From Vitrella brassicaformis (lineage: Eukaryota > Sar > Vitrellaceae), in NCBI GenBank assembly GCA_001179505.1, contig CDMY01000445.1, forward strand, positions 1-64,000: a stretch of DNA of 64,000 nucleotides. Reading direction: 5' to 3'. Under the pieces are notes generated by a model that made no database searches, had not been told where the DNA came from, and saw only the letters and a program-made list of their open reading frames with translations. The first letter of the stretch is position 1. Every line of letters starts with the position of its first letter. Shown piece after piece: positions 46,822-63,037 of the stretch. Position numbers and translations under genes: made by a program.

Positions 46822-49800
46822 TCACTTGGTAGAGCCGACCATCTCCTGCGTCAGCTCGTCAGCGGGTTTTTCCCCCGACCGGTGGCCATCCACACCCCAG
46901 TCCTCCAGCTTGCCGTGATCCTCAACAGATGTCGGAGTCGGCGGCGCAGCAGACTCGGCCACCACCTCGCGAGACGGCTCGTGGTCGCTGACCACACCCT
47001 CGGTGTGGGTGGTGTCGTGGCGGCGCTCGCGACGCTCGGCGGCCTCCTCTTCTTGGTCCTCGGAGGCCTGTTGTTCCTCCTTGGTGTGTTCATGCACCAC
47101 CTGGCGCATCCACATCTGGCGGAAGCGGGAGTTGGAGTTGCTCAGCAGCGCTGAGGGCCGACCCTCCTCCACCACACGACCGTTTTCCACAACTGCCGTG
47201 GGCACGGACAAAAGATATATAGATAGATCCATAGAATGAGTGGGTGGCGTGTGCCCGTACGTACGTACCGATGATCCTGTCTGCTCGCGTGACGGATGAC
47301 AGCCTGTGGGCGATGGTGAGGGAGGTGCGGCCCTCGGCCACCTGTTGGGGGCAGGGCAGCCAACACACAGACAGAAGGGAGGGAGGGACACACACACATG
47401 TACTCAATCAATCAATCGGCATACATACAGCTGAGCTGCCCTTTCTCGTCTGTGCGCTGCGCTGCGCCATCCATACGTACGTTCATGAGCGAGTCGACGA
47501 TCTCCCTCTCCGTGAAGGCGTCCATGGCCGACGTCACCTCGTCACACAAAAGGATCGGCGGGTCCTTCAGAATCGCTCGAGCTATCGTGATGCGCTGCAT
47601 GCACCACACAAACATACATCAGAATGAACTCTCGAAGTCCACTGAGCTTCACTCACTCAGCCCACTGACTAACTGACCTGTTTCTCTCCGCCTGAGAGGG
47701 ATGCGCCCCTCTGTCCGATGGTTGTGTTGAGGCCGTCGGGCAGCTTCTCGAGGGTGCGGGAGAGACCCGCCTGGATGGCAGACTCATACACCTGCCAGGC
47801 CACCACAAGGGAGGGAGGGACACACAGGCCAGGCACGGGCGGCTCGTTCGTTTGTTCCGAACCGCGGGAATGAGTGCTGTGTTTGCCCTCTTACCTTCTC
47901 GTCATCGGCCTTCAGGTCGCCATAGAGGATGTTGTTGTAGATGCTCTCCGCAAACACCTGCGTGGCATGGCATGCAGTTTGTCAGAGTCCGACAGCAAGA
48001 TCGCGCCCGCCCTCGGGTCTCTGTCTGTCAACCTGCCTGAGCATTTGTGTGTTGGGTGGGGTGGGGTGGGGTGGGGTGGGTACCTACCTGAGGCTCCTGC
48101 GGGACGACGCCGATGTTTTCCCTCAGCGACGACAGCTGGATGTCCCGCACATCCTGCCCGTTGATCAGCACCCGCCCCGCAGTGGGCTCGTAAAGCCGCG
48201 TCAGGAGCTTCAGCAGCGTGCTCTTGCCGCCCCCAGACCCGCCCACTATCGCCACCTTCTCGCCCTCCCGGATCTTGAGGCTCAAATTGTTGACGATCGT
48301 CCGGGTGCTGTTGGGGTAGGTGAAGGACACGTTGTCGAACTCGATGCTGGCGCCCTTCTTCCTTCGCGGCGATGTGAATGAGAGGGGGTCCTCGTGCGGC
48401 CGGCTGATGAGCAGGGGGAGGGCGTCGGGGCGGTCTGCCACTGCTGGCTCGGAGTTGAGGAGTCTGAACATGTAGTTGAGGTCCACAGACCCTTGCAGCA
48501 GACCCTGTGTTGTGTTGTGTGCACACACACACAGCCAGATGGGGTGTGAGCTGAGCTGAGAGGTTTACCGATGGGAGCGTGTGTTTATGTGTGTGTGTGT
48601 GTGTGTGTGTGTACCTGTAGTAGCCATCCGATGAACCCGAAAGGCTGTATGACTTGTGAGAGGATGGAGTGGAAGGCAACGAAGCCGCCCACACTCATGG
48701 CACCAGTTGTCACCTGGTAGGCGCCTCGCCACAACAGGCTGGTCAAACCTGACAGACACAATAGATAGACAACCGACAAGACACACAAAACACACACTGA
48801 TGAATTAATTGGCCATACGCTCATCTGAGGTGGTTGGGAGGGGAGGGTGGGATTGTTCGTTGGCCTCACTCACCGACAGCAATGATGATCTGCTGGCCCA
48901 GGTTGAGCAGATTCAACGATAGCATGGACCTGATTGATGTGACACACACGGACATTCCCTCCCTCCCTCCCAGTCAGTCTGCCACACACATAATCCAACA
49001 CGTTCTCACTTGATCTGCATGCGTCTGAGTCTCTTGAGTATGGCGTCGAACCGCTGCTCCTCGTGCTTGGCGTTGTCGAACAGCCGGATCATCTCGTGGT
49101 TGCTGAGGGCCTCCACAAAGTACGACCCCCGCTCGTTCTCCAGCTCGTTGACCGACCGCCGCAGCTTGATGCGCCACAGGGCCATGGCCTGCGTGTACAC
49201 CAGGTACACACCCAGCATCACCAGCGTCGCCCCAACCACGTCGCGACCGCAACTCCTGGCCAGCCACCAACACGTCAATACCACCTGACACATATGTCAG
49301 ACAGCCAGGAAGGAAATGCTGCAGCGATGGGGTGAGTCGTTGCTGTCTGGCCAACCGACTGACTGACCTCAAAGAAGGTCGGGAGCAGCCACACGACAGT
49401 GTTGTTGAGGACGTTGTCGAAGCCGTCATCGGCCCTCTCGTACTCGGTTGTCAGTCGGCCGATGGGCGTCCTCACGTAGAAGGACGACTCCAGCTGGAGC
49501 AACCGCGAGAAGACCGCCCTCGAGAACCGCCTGGAGCCCGATGTCTGGACGAGGTTGAAAGTGACGGCCTTGATTTCGTTGCATAGGCTCGACAGCAGCT
49601 TGGCTGTGCCGAAGCCCATCAGCAGGGCGGACGGGACCACCATCGGGCCCCTCTTGGTCGCCGACATCCTGCATACCGACAGAGAGAGAGAGAAGGAGAG
49701 TGCAAGAGTGGCGTGTTGTGTTGTGACTGAGTGGTGCACGTGGCTTGTGTGATGCTTACTGATCGATGGCCCTCGAGAGCAGGATGGGCACCTGCAGTGC

Positions 49801-50322
49801 CAGCACCTTGGAGGCGACGACGGCCGCCATGCTGATCAGAATGAGCAGCGGGTTCCACTTGACGCCCTCCCCCGATGTAATGTAGCTCAACAGACGGCGG
49901 CAGAAGAGCCCCGCAGCGCCGTACTGCTCGGCGACGGAGTCCACAAAGGACCGAACAGACCGGACGGGGTCGAATGCCCTCCTCCTCTCATCGCCCACGA
50001 GAGCACCATCGGCCGGTGCGTCGGCCGACACCGCTGCTGTGCATAAAGGCCCTCCGTCGCTCTGCCGCCTCCTGGTGCCGAACAGGTCGCCATTCTCATA
50101 GACAGGAGCCCTTCGGGCGTCTCGATGCGGCCTAGATCTTCTCGTCTGCGGCCGTGGCCTCAAGATGGGGAGGAAGGCGGGCTCGCTTGGCGGTGATGCA
50201 GCCCTTGTGCGCAATGGGGATCTGCGGTCTGTCCGCCTCAGCGGCTCGACGGTTCTTGTTGAAATGACTGCATCTGCCTGCCCAACGAAGGGCAGCACAG
50301 CCACACTTGCCAGCAGCTTCAT
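46822..50322 (-). CDS. ABCB half-transporter, ATM1/ABCB7-like, with signal-plus-transit-like leader
   Basis: One TMD followed by one NBD. The NBD has Walker [21 protein letters not shown] (about 48230), Q-loop VVPQEPQ, signature [19 protein letters not shown] (split by an intron near 47600-47690), Walker [13 protein letters not shown] and H-loop [28 protein letters not shown] and the helix [20 protein letters not shown] with EMIRLFDN resemble ATM1/ABCB7, which export glutathione-bound sulfur or Fe-S precursors from mitochondria. The ATG at 50322 gives [18 protein letters not shown], a good signal peptide, then an Arg/Ser/Thr-rich acid-poor segment, the bipartite pattern for complex plastids. 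A plastid rather than mitochondrial site is therefore possible. The acidic hydrophilic C-terminal tail ([18 protein letters not shown]) ends with TGA at 46822. The gene is divergent from CDPK7. Confidence 0.88.
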
Positions 50323-50541
50323 ATTTGCACCGCAACCCGCGACGTTTTGCGAGCTCAGCACCAGACTGCGAGCTTAGCTGCACACGGGACACACACAGGT
50401 GCTCTCTTTCACTTGGCGACTGCCTTGAGAATGGCCGGCGGCGCCACTCAAGAATCTTTTATCAAGCGTACGAGCTTGTCGAGAGCCGTGTATGCAGCAA
50501 CCACGATGGCGGACGTGATTTGACGAGCACAGTTGCGATTG
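50323..50541. promoter_or_regulatory. Divergent spacer (ABCB / CDPK7) with two motif copies
   Basis: TGCGAGCTCA at 50348-50357 and TGCGAGCTTA at 50367-50376 lie 19 bp apart in the same orientation, inside 219 bp between start codons. This is the only spacer with two clear copies. Confidence 0.45.
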
Positions 50542-55997
<5,456 letters not shown>

Positions 55998-57212
55998 CCG
56001 GCCGGCCGGCTTGGTTGCTGGTCTGCTGGGCGGCTGTGGTTTGTTGTGGCTTCCTCCCTTGATTGATTGATTGCTTCCTTGCTTGAGTGGTCTCTGGTCG
56101 GTGCACCGTCGATTTTTCGGCTGTTGTCTTGCCTCTTTGCCTCTTCCCTCCCAGTTGCGTTGCTCTTTCTGGCTTCCCTTGCTGCCTCCCATTGCTTGCG
56201 TCGCGGCCGTTGTGCGGCCGGGTGGGATGGATGGATGGCACAAGTTTTGGCTTTTCAAGGACGGTCGGTGGTCGGTCGGTCGGTCGGTGTACCCCTTCGT
56301 GTTGCCCTCCCTCCCTGCATGTGTGATGAGAGAGTGTGTGTGTGTGTGGCGTGTATAGCTAGTCCAATGACGACCAGTGACGTGTGTGCCGATGGGCACC
56401 TGCCTCTGCTCCTTCCTTCCTCTCTCTCCTCTCCTCCCCTCCCCTCTCCCCTCCCCTGTCTGCCAGTCGCCGACACCCTTTCGCCTTTTCCCTGTTTGGA
56501 CACTCTTTCACCTGTTTCCTGCCTGCCACGTTGCGTGTTACGTGTGTGAGACACTTACTTGTCACATCGACCTTCACTTATTCTCTTGTTCGTTCGTTCG
56601 TGCCCTCCCCGATCGACTCATTCTCTAACAGCCGCGACTCAACCAACCGTCAAAGCAGCCCAGCCCCATCGGCAGGCAACACACGAGCGACTGCCGCCCA
56701 GCCCGGCCCAGCCCATCCCAAGATTACGCCCACCCACCCATCTCTGCTGTTTGCGGATGGATGGTGGATGTGGCGGACCTGCTTGTGAGGGCTGCCTGCA
56801 GTGAGTGCATGGTAATCACAGAGAGGCGAGTGCGAGAGATGCGAACCGAACTCAAACGTACGTTCGTGAATGGATGTCTTTGTATAAACACACGCACATG
56901 GTCATCTACACACATGCACAAAACTGACTGCCGCCCATTTTTCTCCGTCCCTCCCTCCCTCCCCCGACCGCGGTGTCAGCCAGCCAGAAGCACCCGTCCG
57001 TCACACACTGTGTGTCTGCTCTGCACATGAATGTATGTATGTATGTCTACGATAGCGGTCGATGAATCCATCTGCGTGTGCATGGAATGACTGTGAGGAG
57101 AGACACATGCAAGCCCTCGCCTTGCAGTCATTCCATGGCATGCACACCACAGATGCTTGCGTGTGCAAGGGCTGTTGGTTGTACAGACAGATGCATTGCA
57201 AGCACCCATCGA
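55998..57212. other. Tail-to-tail spacer (1.2 kb)
   Basis: This lies between CDPK7 and the SKP1-like gene. It is pyrimidine-rich on the plus strand (CTCC/CTTC runs at 56400-56480) with GGTC repeats near 56263-56285. It probably holds long 3' UTRs. No gene is seen. Confidence 0.5.
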
Positions 57213-59650
57213 TCACATCACCACACAACCTCCCTCCACCTCCCTTATCAGCCCCCAGCACCCCCAGCTGCCGCCGCAGCAGCCCGTCCCCCCGATGGCG
57301 GCCTCCTCCCCCTCGATGGTGATGGTGGTGGCGACGGCCTTGGTGGGGTACAGCGTCGATGAAGGCCGCCACTGCTGCCTCCACCTCCTCCTCCCTCTCC
57401 CTGGCCTTTCGCTTCTCCTGCACCCGCCTCTGGAAGTCCGCCTGCCGCGCCGGGGTTCGAGCTTGGCCTTGGCGGCCGCCAGGCGCTGGTCCAGCTCCCG
57501 GCTCGCCTCCTCCGACTTCTCAATGCTCTTCTTCAGAGCATCGAGCTCCTCACGCACCTCTGAACGGATCCCCTTGCGCAGCTCCCGCAGCTGTGGGTTG
57601 GGTTTGTCCTGCGTGTGGCCAGTGATCTTGCTCACCTCCTCGTCCCCCTCGATGATGGTGTCCTCCTGTGTGGCGGTGTCGGGCTTGGGGGACGGGTTGG
57701 TGAGCTTGACGTACTTGTCGATGGCCGCCTCCACCTCGCGGCGTCGTTTGAGCCTCGCGGTTCCTGGATGGATGGATGGACGGAGCACACAGGATACCGC
57801 GAAGGCATCGTCAAGTCTATTTGAGGCTGGATGTGTCGTATGTTGTGTTGCTGCCTACCCCTTGCACGTCAGACAGCTCCTTCTCAATCTTCTGCCCACC
57901 CAGACAGAAGGGAGAGAGACATGCAATGGAATGGATGTTACGACTGAGCCTTACCACGCTGAGCCTTGCGATATCCCAGCCACACCACTCCGTCTCGGGG
58001 AGAATCCTTGGGAGACCGTAGCAGGCGCCGCGGGAGGGGAGTCTCAGGTGCCATTTGAAGTGGGGGACCACCTCAATCAGCAGTGAGATCGGCAGGGCTT
58101 CGAGGCAGCGAAAGGGCAGATGGAGAAAGACACCAGCGAGCAGATTGACGTTCTGCATCGGTGACAGACACAAAGAGACGGTCTCTGTCTGTATCTATCT
58201 GCGTATGGGTTGGGTACTTCTACGAGGTATGTGAGGGTGTCGATCAGCGCCTCCGTGTCATCGGCGTTGCTCTCGACGCCACACACACCAGACTGCACCT
58301 GAAGAGGGGCACCAAGCGATGCATTACCACACGTGCACTGCAACAACCCTCCGTCAGGCGTGTCGATGCGCACCTTGATGGTATTGGGGCTGTCCATCGG
58401 ACGTCGATGCCTGGCGTCCGACCGTCCAGTCGCCGCCGTGCGAGCCCTCCCGCACGGTGACCAACCGAAGCAGCGCTGAGACGCAAAACAACATCCACAC
58501 ACGTGAGTGTGGTGGCTGTAGTCGAGCCGTACGCGTATCAAAGGCATGGCATGCAGCCCCGGGAGACAGGCACCGCGCACCACGCCACCACCCTCAGATT
58601 CATCGATCTGCACACACAGCCACAGGGGCCGACTCACAAACACGGGAGAAAGGACAGATGGATGGATGGATGGATGTGGCCACGAGAGTGGGTGTGTGGG
58701 GGTGTGTGTGATCACTCACCGGTATGAGAGATTTGCCTCCTGCGATGAGTGTCTCCGATACAGCTACGTCACCACCAGCAGATACGCACGACTCGGCCTT
58801 GGTCTTGCGTATCATGGATGAGGGCGCGGGCAAGTCGAGAAGGCTGTCGTGTGGGTTGGTGGTGGGGCGGGGCGGCTGTGACGTCTTGACGCGGCAAGTG
58901 AGGCGGCGTCGCTCGGCCTCTATGGCGGCCGAGCCCACCTGATGGGGCTGAAATCGCTGCACAAGACCAATGTGAGTGAGCATGGCGGCTGTGGGGTCAG
59001 ACTGTCCCTTCTTGTCGTCTTACATACATTAAGATAGCACGCCACACTGAGCTGAGTCAGCTGCAGTAGAGAGGGGATGTTGAAAAAGTCCGCCGCCTGC
59101 AGCGGGTCCAGGACACCAAACACGTACAGAGGGCGCGTGTGCTGTGTGTCTGGTGACTCTGGCGGTTGCTGTACCTTCATGATTCTGAGGACCTGATACT
59201 CGTTCTGTCGGAGATAGAAGGCGTCCCACCCATCAGACACGACCTGCATTCCAAAAGAAGAAGCGGCAATGAAGATTCACGCAGCTCATGAGCCATATGA
59301 GCCATATGATCGTCTGCATCTGACCTCCCCGATGTGGTGTGACTCGACGCGTTTGCAAGGCAGCCACGGATCCTCGTCGGCCACATGGCGCTCGCAGTAC
59401 TCCAGCACCGCCATCAGAGTGAGTCTGCTAAACTGACGGACCGGCAGCGGCTCATCGGCGTCTGCGAGAGATGCACACAAGAACTCACAGACGGGCTCGG
59501 AGGGATCTCAGCCAGATGTTCTCTCTCACCCCCTTCCGACATGTCTGCGATGACATCCGATTTCTGCACCGCCGCATCAATGGTGGTCGCGTCCAGATGC
59601 ATCAAACCGGTTCTCGCCACGAGAACGAGGCGGCGCTTCGTCATATCCAT
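57213..59650 (-). CDS. SKP1-like POZ domain protein with long coiled-coil C-terminus
   Basis: From the ATG at 59650 (MDMTKRRLVLVARTGLMHLD) exons join to DADEPLPVRQFSRLTLMAVL and EYCERHV, then YLRQNEYQVLRIMK and AADFFNIPSLLQLTQLSVAC, the SKP1/elongin-C pattern in order. The intron at about 59092-59176 must be removed for the last two parts to join as in SKP1. The F-box-binding C-terminus of SKP1 is missing. Instead come about 200 residues I do not recognise (KVRIDTPDGGLLQCTCG; LHLPFRCLEALPISLLIEVV), then a coiled coil (VEAAIDKYVKLTNP; IRSEVREELDALKKSIEKSE). After LAAAKAKLEPRR the best coiled-coil continuation (RQADFQRRVQEKRKARERE) is in another frame, so a frameshift or an unseen intron lies near 57450. 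The C-terminus is unsettled. Confidence 0.6.
57252..57317 (-). repeat. Segment shared with the J-domain gene (copy 2)
   Basis: These 66 bp on the minus strand match 45661-45730 with three substitutions and a 4-bp deletion. In one frame it reads IEGEEAAIGGTGCCGGSWGC, in another GGRHRGDGLLRRQLGVLG. Confidence 0.85.
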
Positions 59651-59700
59651 CACAGCCCCGAGATTTACGACGGGACGGGAGCTGGCGAGCTTTTAAGCTG
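59651..59700. promoter_or_regulatory. Upstream region of SKP1-like gene with GGCGAGCTTTTAAGC
   Basis: CTTTTAAG (59690-59697) is 40 bp upstream of the ATG and overlaps GGCGAGCTT, which resembles the recurrent GCGAGCT core. A promoter role is inferred. Confidence 0.3.
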
Positions 59701-62017
59701 GCATCCAACCTTGCTCACTGCACACTTGGGGCTCCTGCCCTGCCGGGGAGTAGACAGCGAAGCACTGCAGGCAAGGAGCAGACAGCCGACACAGGATAGT
59801 CCCCTCCACAAGCGGGGACAGACTTGTCTGAACGAGACGCGAACACAGTAACAGAGCCGTGGGCACTCGATGATCGACCACACTCGTACAACAGACGCAT
59901 CATGAACCGTCACACCGACGGGAAGCGAGAGGGTGAACCGGAGAATGAAACGGCCGATTTAAGGCCACATATAAAACCTCTCGGCGACTGGCCACACACA
60001 GCAGTGCAGCGGGAACTAGCGTCTATAAGTAAGTCAAGTCCATAGGTTCACCGTCTGGCTTTTTCTCCCTTTTTCTCCCTCCCTCCCTCCCTCCCTCCCT
60101 CCCTGGCTGGCTGGCTGGCTGGCTGGCTCTCTATACACTGTGCTGCACGTACCAAGTTTTGCCATCCATCCATCCACTTGCTGACTGATCACCCCATGTA
60201 ATTCATCTCATCTCGACTTATCAGGATGGCATCATCCGTGCTGTGGTGTGATGGTGCATGGTGCCATACCAATACACACATACATACATTGTGCAGACAA
60301 AGGAGGGATGGAGGGAGGAAGTGCAGTGACTGTGTGGATGGGTGGATGGACAGATGGGTGGCCTGACTGTGTGTGTGAGACGCATTCTCACTAACGTAAA
60401 CATCATCGATAAAAGACATGCTATCTATCAGCATCGATGGATCCGCTCGCTATGTGCCAAGCAGGAGATAGATACTACTCGGAAGCGGCACGGCACAGAG
60501 GCGTGGGCAAACCCACGGAAAAGACACACACACACATACACACAGAGCACAGACGCAAGCAGTTGTCCACTGACCTGACTGACGTCCACACACGGCACAG
60601 ACGCACGCATAGGGACACACAGACACACACACAGAGAGAGAGAGAGAGGGTGGGGTGAGTGTGTGGGGGGTGGATGGTGCAAGTAAGTGTATGTGAATGT
60701 GTATGTGTATGTGTGTGTGTTCGTGTAAGCAAGTGCCACACATCAGTGCACGATGCACACACACACACACACACACATATGTATACGCACCGATGGACAC
60801 ACCGTGTGTGTGTATGTGTGTGTGTGTGTGTGGAGGTGGCTGGTTGTGAGTGAGCTGCTCTCTCTGCCCGAGACACATGGATACGTATGAGGGTTTCTGA
60901 CTAGGCCAGCTGGCCAGCCCAGGCAGCTACATACACTCATGTATGTAGATGAGCTGTGCGGCGGCACAAGAAGCTGTCGATGGGATGATTGATGGCCCGA
61001 CAGCGCAGTGGTGGTGTCTGGCGGAGGCTGGAAATGCGGCCAGCGACGAAAAACAGCGGCGGAAAGAGCAGTGTTCCTGCGCAGTAGGAGAAAGCTGTGC
61101 ATCGCGTCGGCATGTGGGTGCCTGAGTGGGTGAGTGGGCATGTCGCGGGCCGCTAAGCAAAACCGCCGGATGACAAAGGGAAGCCAGTGAATGAATGGTG
61201 GGCCAACAATGTGGAGTTAGTCAGTCAGTCAGTCAGTAGCAAGCTACACAGATGCACCGGGTCGACCTTTGTGTGCTCGTGGTGCGCATGTGTGTCTTGG
61301 CGGTCGGGTGTGGTGTGAAGCGGGCCGCACCCAACACCGCCAAAGCAGGAGAGGAGCAGTGAGTCTGTGGGTGCCTGCAGTAAGGTACGTAAGCCTATAC
61401 ATGCATACAAACAGCACATGGTGAGTGGAGTGAGTAGGTCGAATGAACCGTGGACCAAAAATACAACAAATACGCAGTCAGTCAGTCAGCAGTAGTAAGT
61501 CGACATGGATGCACACGGGCATGGCGTTACGCTCACACCTCTACACGCATCTCACGCATCCACGAACCATGCATGGGTCACGATTGTCACCACATGAGAG
61601 TGAATTCGTCTGTCATCCATCCATCCATCCCTCCATCCAGACACACACACCCCGACACGCTGGCTGCATCACAGTCAGTCAACGAGCAGGCATGGGCCTC
61701 ATCCATCCATTCTGGCAGCCAGTATTTCACAAATAAGTCAGTCACGCAACTAGAAATTACCAGACGGTGCCAATGTCTACACCGACACTCTGATAGAGGT
61801 CACGCCACCCACACCCATGGCCAGCCCCGGGCCGACACCATCCATCCATCCACCCACCCTCCACCAACCGACCTCCCGCCCCCGACAAGCACCACCACCA
61901 CCACCACCAACCGATTGTTTCGGTCAACGAGAACACCGCCGACGCACATAAGAAGTAGACAGACGGGGAGTAGACAGCGACAGACACACCACACCCACGC
62001 ACACGAACGAAAAGGGA
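59701..62017. other. Repeat-rich stretch without recognisable genes
   Basis: It contains CCCT/GGCT runs (60077-60128), GT/CA runs (60700-60835), GTCA runs (61215-61235) and CATC runs (61615-61640). ORFs here are low complexity. No RNA gene was found by eye. Confidence 0.5.
60077..60128. repeat. Compound microsatellite (CCCT)n-(GGCT)n
   Basis: About seven CCCT units are followed directly by about six GGCT units. Confidence 0.9.
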
Positions 62018-62146
62018 GTGTCCGCACCATACGGAGGGACGAAAAGAAAACGAGAAAGCGGCGTCCGCACCATACGGAGGGACGAAAAGAAAACGAGAAA
62101 GCGGCGTCCGCACCATACGGAGGGACGAAAAGAATACGACAAAGGA
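62018..62146. repeat. 43-bp minisatellite, three copies, next to a gap
   Basis: Units start at 62018, 62061 and 62104 (G(C/T)GTCCGCACCATACGGAGG onward). Copies 1 and 2 differ by one base, and copy 3 diverges at its end. The gap begins 64 bp later. Confidence 0.92.
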
Positions 62147-62209
62147 GAAGAAAAGGCAACGGGTAGGGCTGCTGACTCAAAAGCAATACAATACAACACA
62201 CTAATTAAC

Positions 62210-62509
62210 NNNNNNNNNNNNNNNNNNNNNNNNNNNNNNNNNNNNNNNNNNNNNNNNNNNNNNNNNNNNNNNNNNNNNNNNNNNNNNNNNNNNNNNNNNN
62301 NNNNNNNNNNNNNNNNNNNNNNNNNNNNNNNNNNNNNNNNNNNNNNNNNNNNNNNNNNNNNNNNNNNNNNNNNNNNNNNNNNNNNNNNNNNNNNNNNNNN
62401 NNNNNNNNNNNNNNNNNNNNNNNNNNNNNNNNNNNNNNNNNNNNNNNNNNNNNNNNNNNNNNNNNNNNNNNNNNNNNNNNNNNNNNNNNNNNNNNNNNNN
62501 NNNNNNNNN
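62210..62509. other. Assembly gap of 300 N
   Basis: Exactly 300 N, equal to the first gap, so the size is likely arbitrary. Confidence 0.99.
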
Positions 62510-63037
62510 GCGGTCTTCTTGGCCTCCTTGACGGCCCTCACCCAGCACCACCGGATGATCGACGTCACCGAATTGACCACAGTGCCATCCCTAGTGGTGC
62601 ACAGCACACGCAACAACCATTGCGGTGGCACGTGCATACACCGCTGCACACCTGCCCGGGTCACCCACTTACCAGTCGAAGCAGACGCACCGCAGGACAG
62701 GCTTGTCGGACACCGCCTCCCTCACATCGTGGCCGACAGCCGCCTTGTCATGACACGGAGTGGGGTGCGGAGAGGGAGGGGCGCGGTCGGTCTGCACTGA
62801 TGCCGCCGGTCGGAGGCCGAATGGTGCAGTGGCTGGGGAGGGAAAGTGGGGCCGCTGCTGGGTGTCTCGCTCGTAGTAGAGCTGGCCTTCGTGTGTGGGC
62901 TGCTGTGACCAACGGGTCTGCCGGATGGCCTCGCCCGTCAATCGCCGAGTGACCAACGGGTCTGCCGGATGGCCTCGCCCGTCAATCGCCCGAGTGACTA
63001 AGGCCCACAGGCGGATTGCTTGCATGCGGCCCGGCAT
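62510..63037 (-). other. Possible partial gene running into the gap
   Basis: On the minus strand KAAVGHDVREAVSDKPVLRC then VCFDW is followed by a GTAAGT donor at about 62676. After an acceptor near 62650, LRVLCTTRDGTVVNSVTSII and RWCWVRAVKEAKKT run into the gap. Composition looks more protein-like than nearby frames, but I recognise no family. Support is weak. Confidence 0.25.
62905..62993. repeat. 44/45-bp tandem duplication
   Basis: Two copies starting GTGACCAACGGGTCTGCCGG at 62905 and 62949 differ by one inserted C near the end. Confidence 0.92.

Noticed and set aside
46327-47154. Long frames running through the N gap
   Set aside because: They exist only because N codons are not stops. 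The real gene there is on the minus strand and stops at 46822.
59092-59176. Coding stretch VQQPPESPDTQHTRPLYVFG in the SKP1-like gene
   Set aside because: It has GT...CAG ends, and removing it joins IMK to AADFFNIP exactly as in the SKP1 fold, so it is an intron.
62018-62146. Possible CRISPR-like array
   Set aside because: The 43-bp units are directly tandem with no spacers, in a eukaryotic sequence, so this is a minisatellite.
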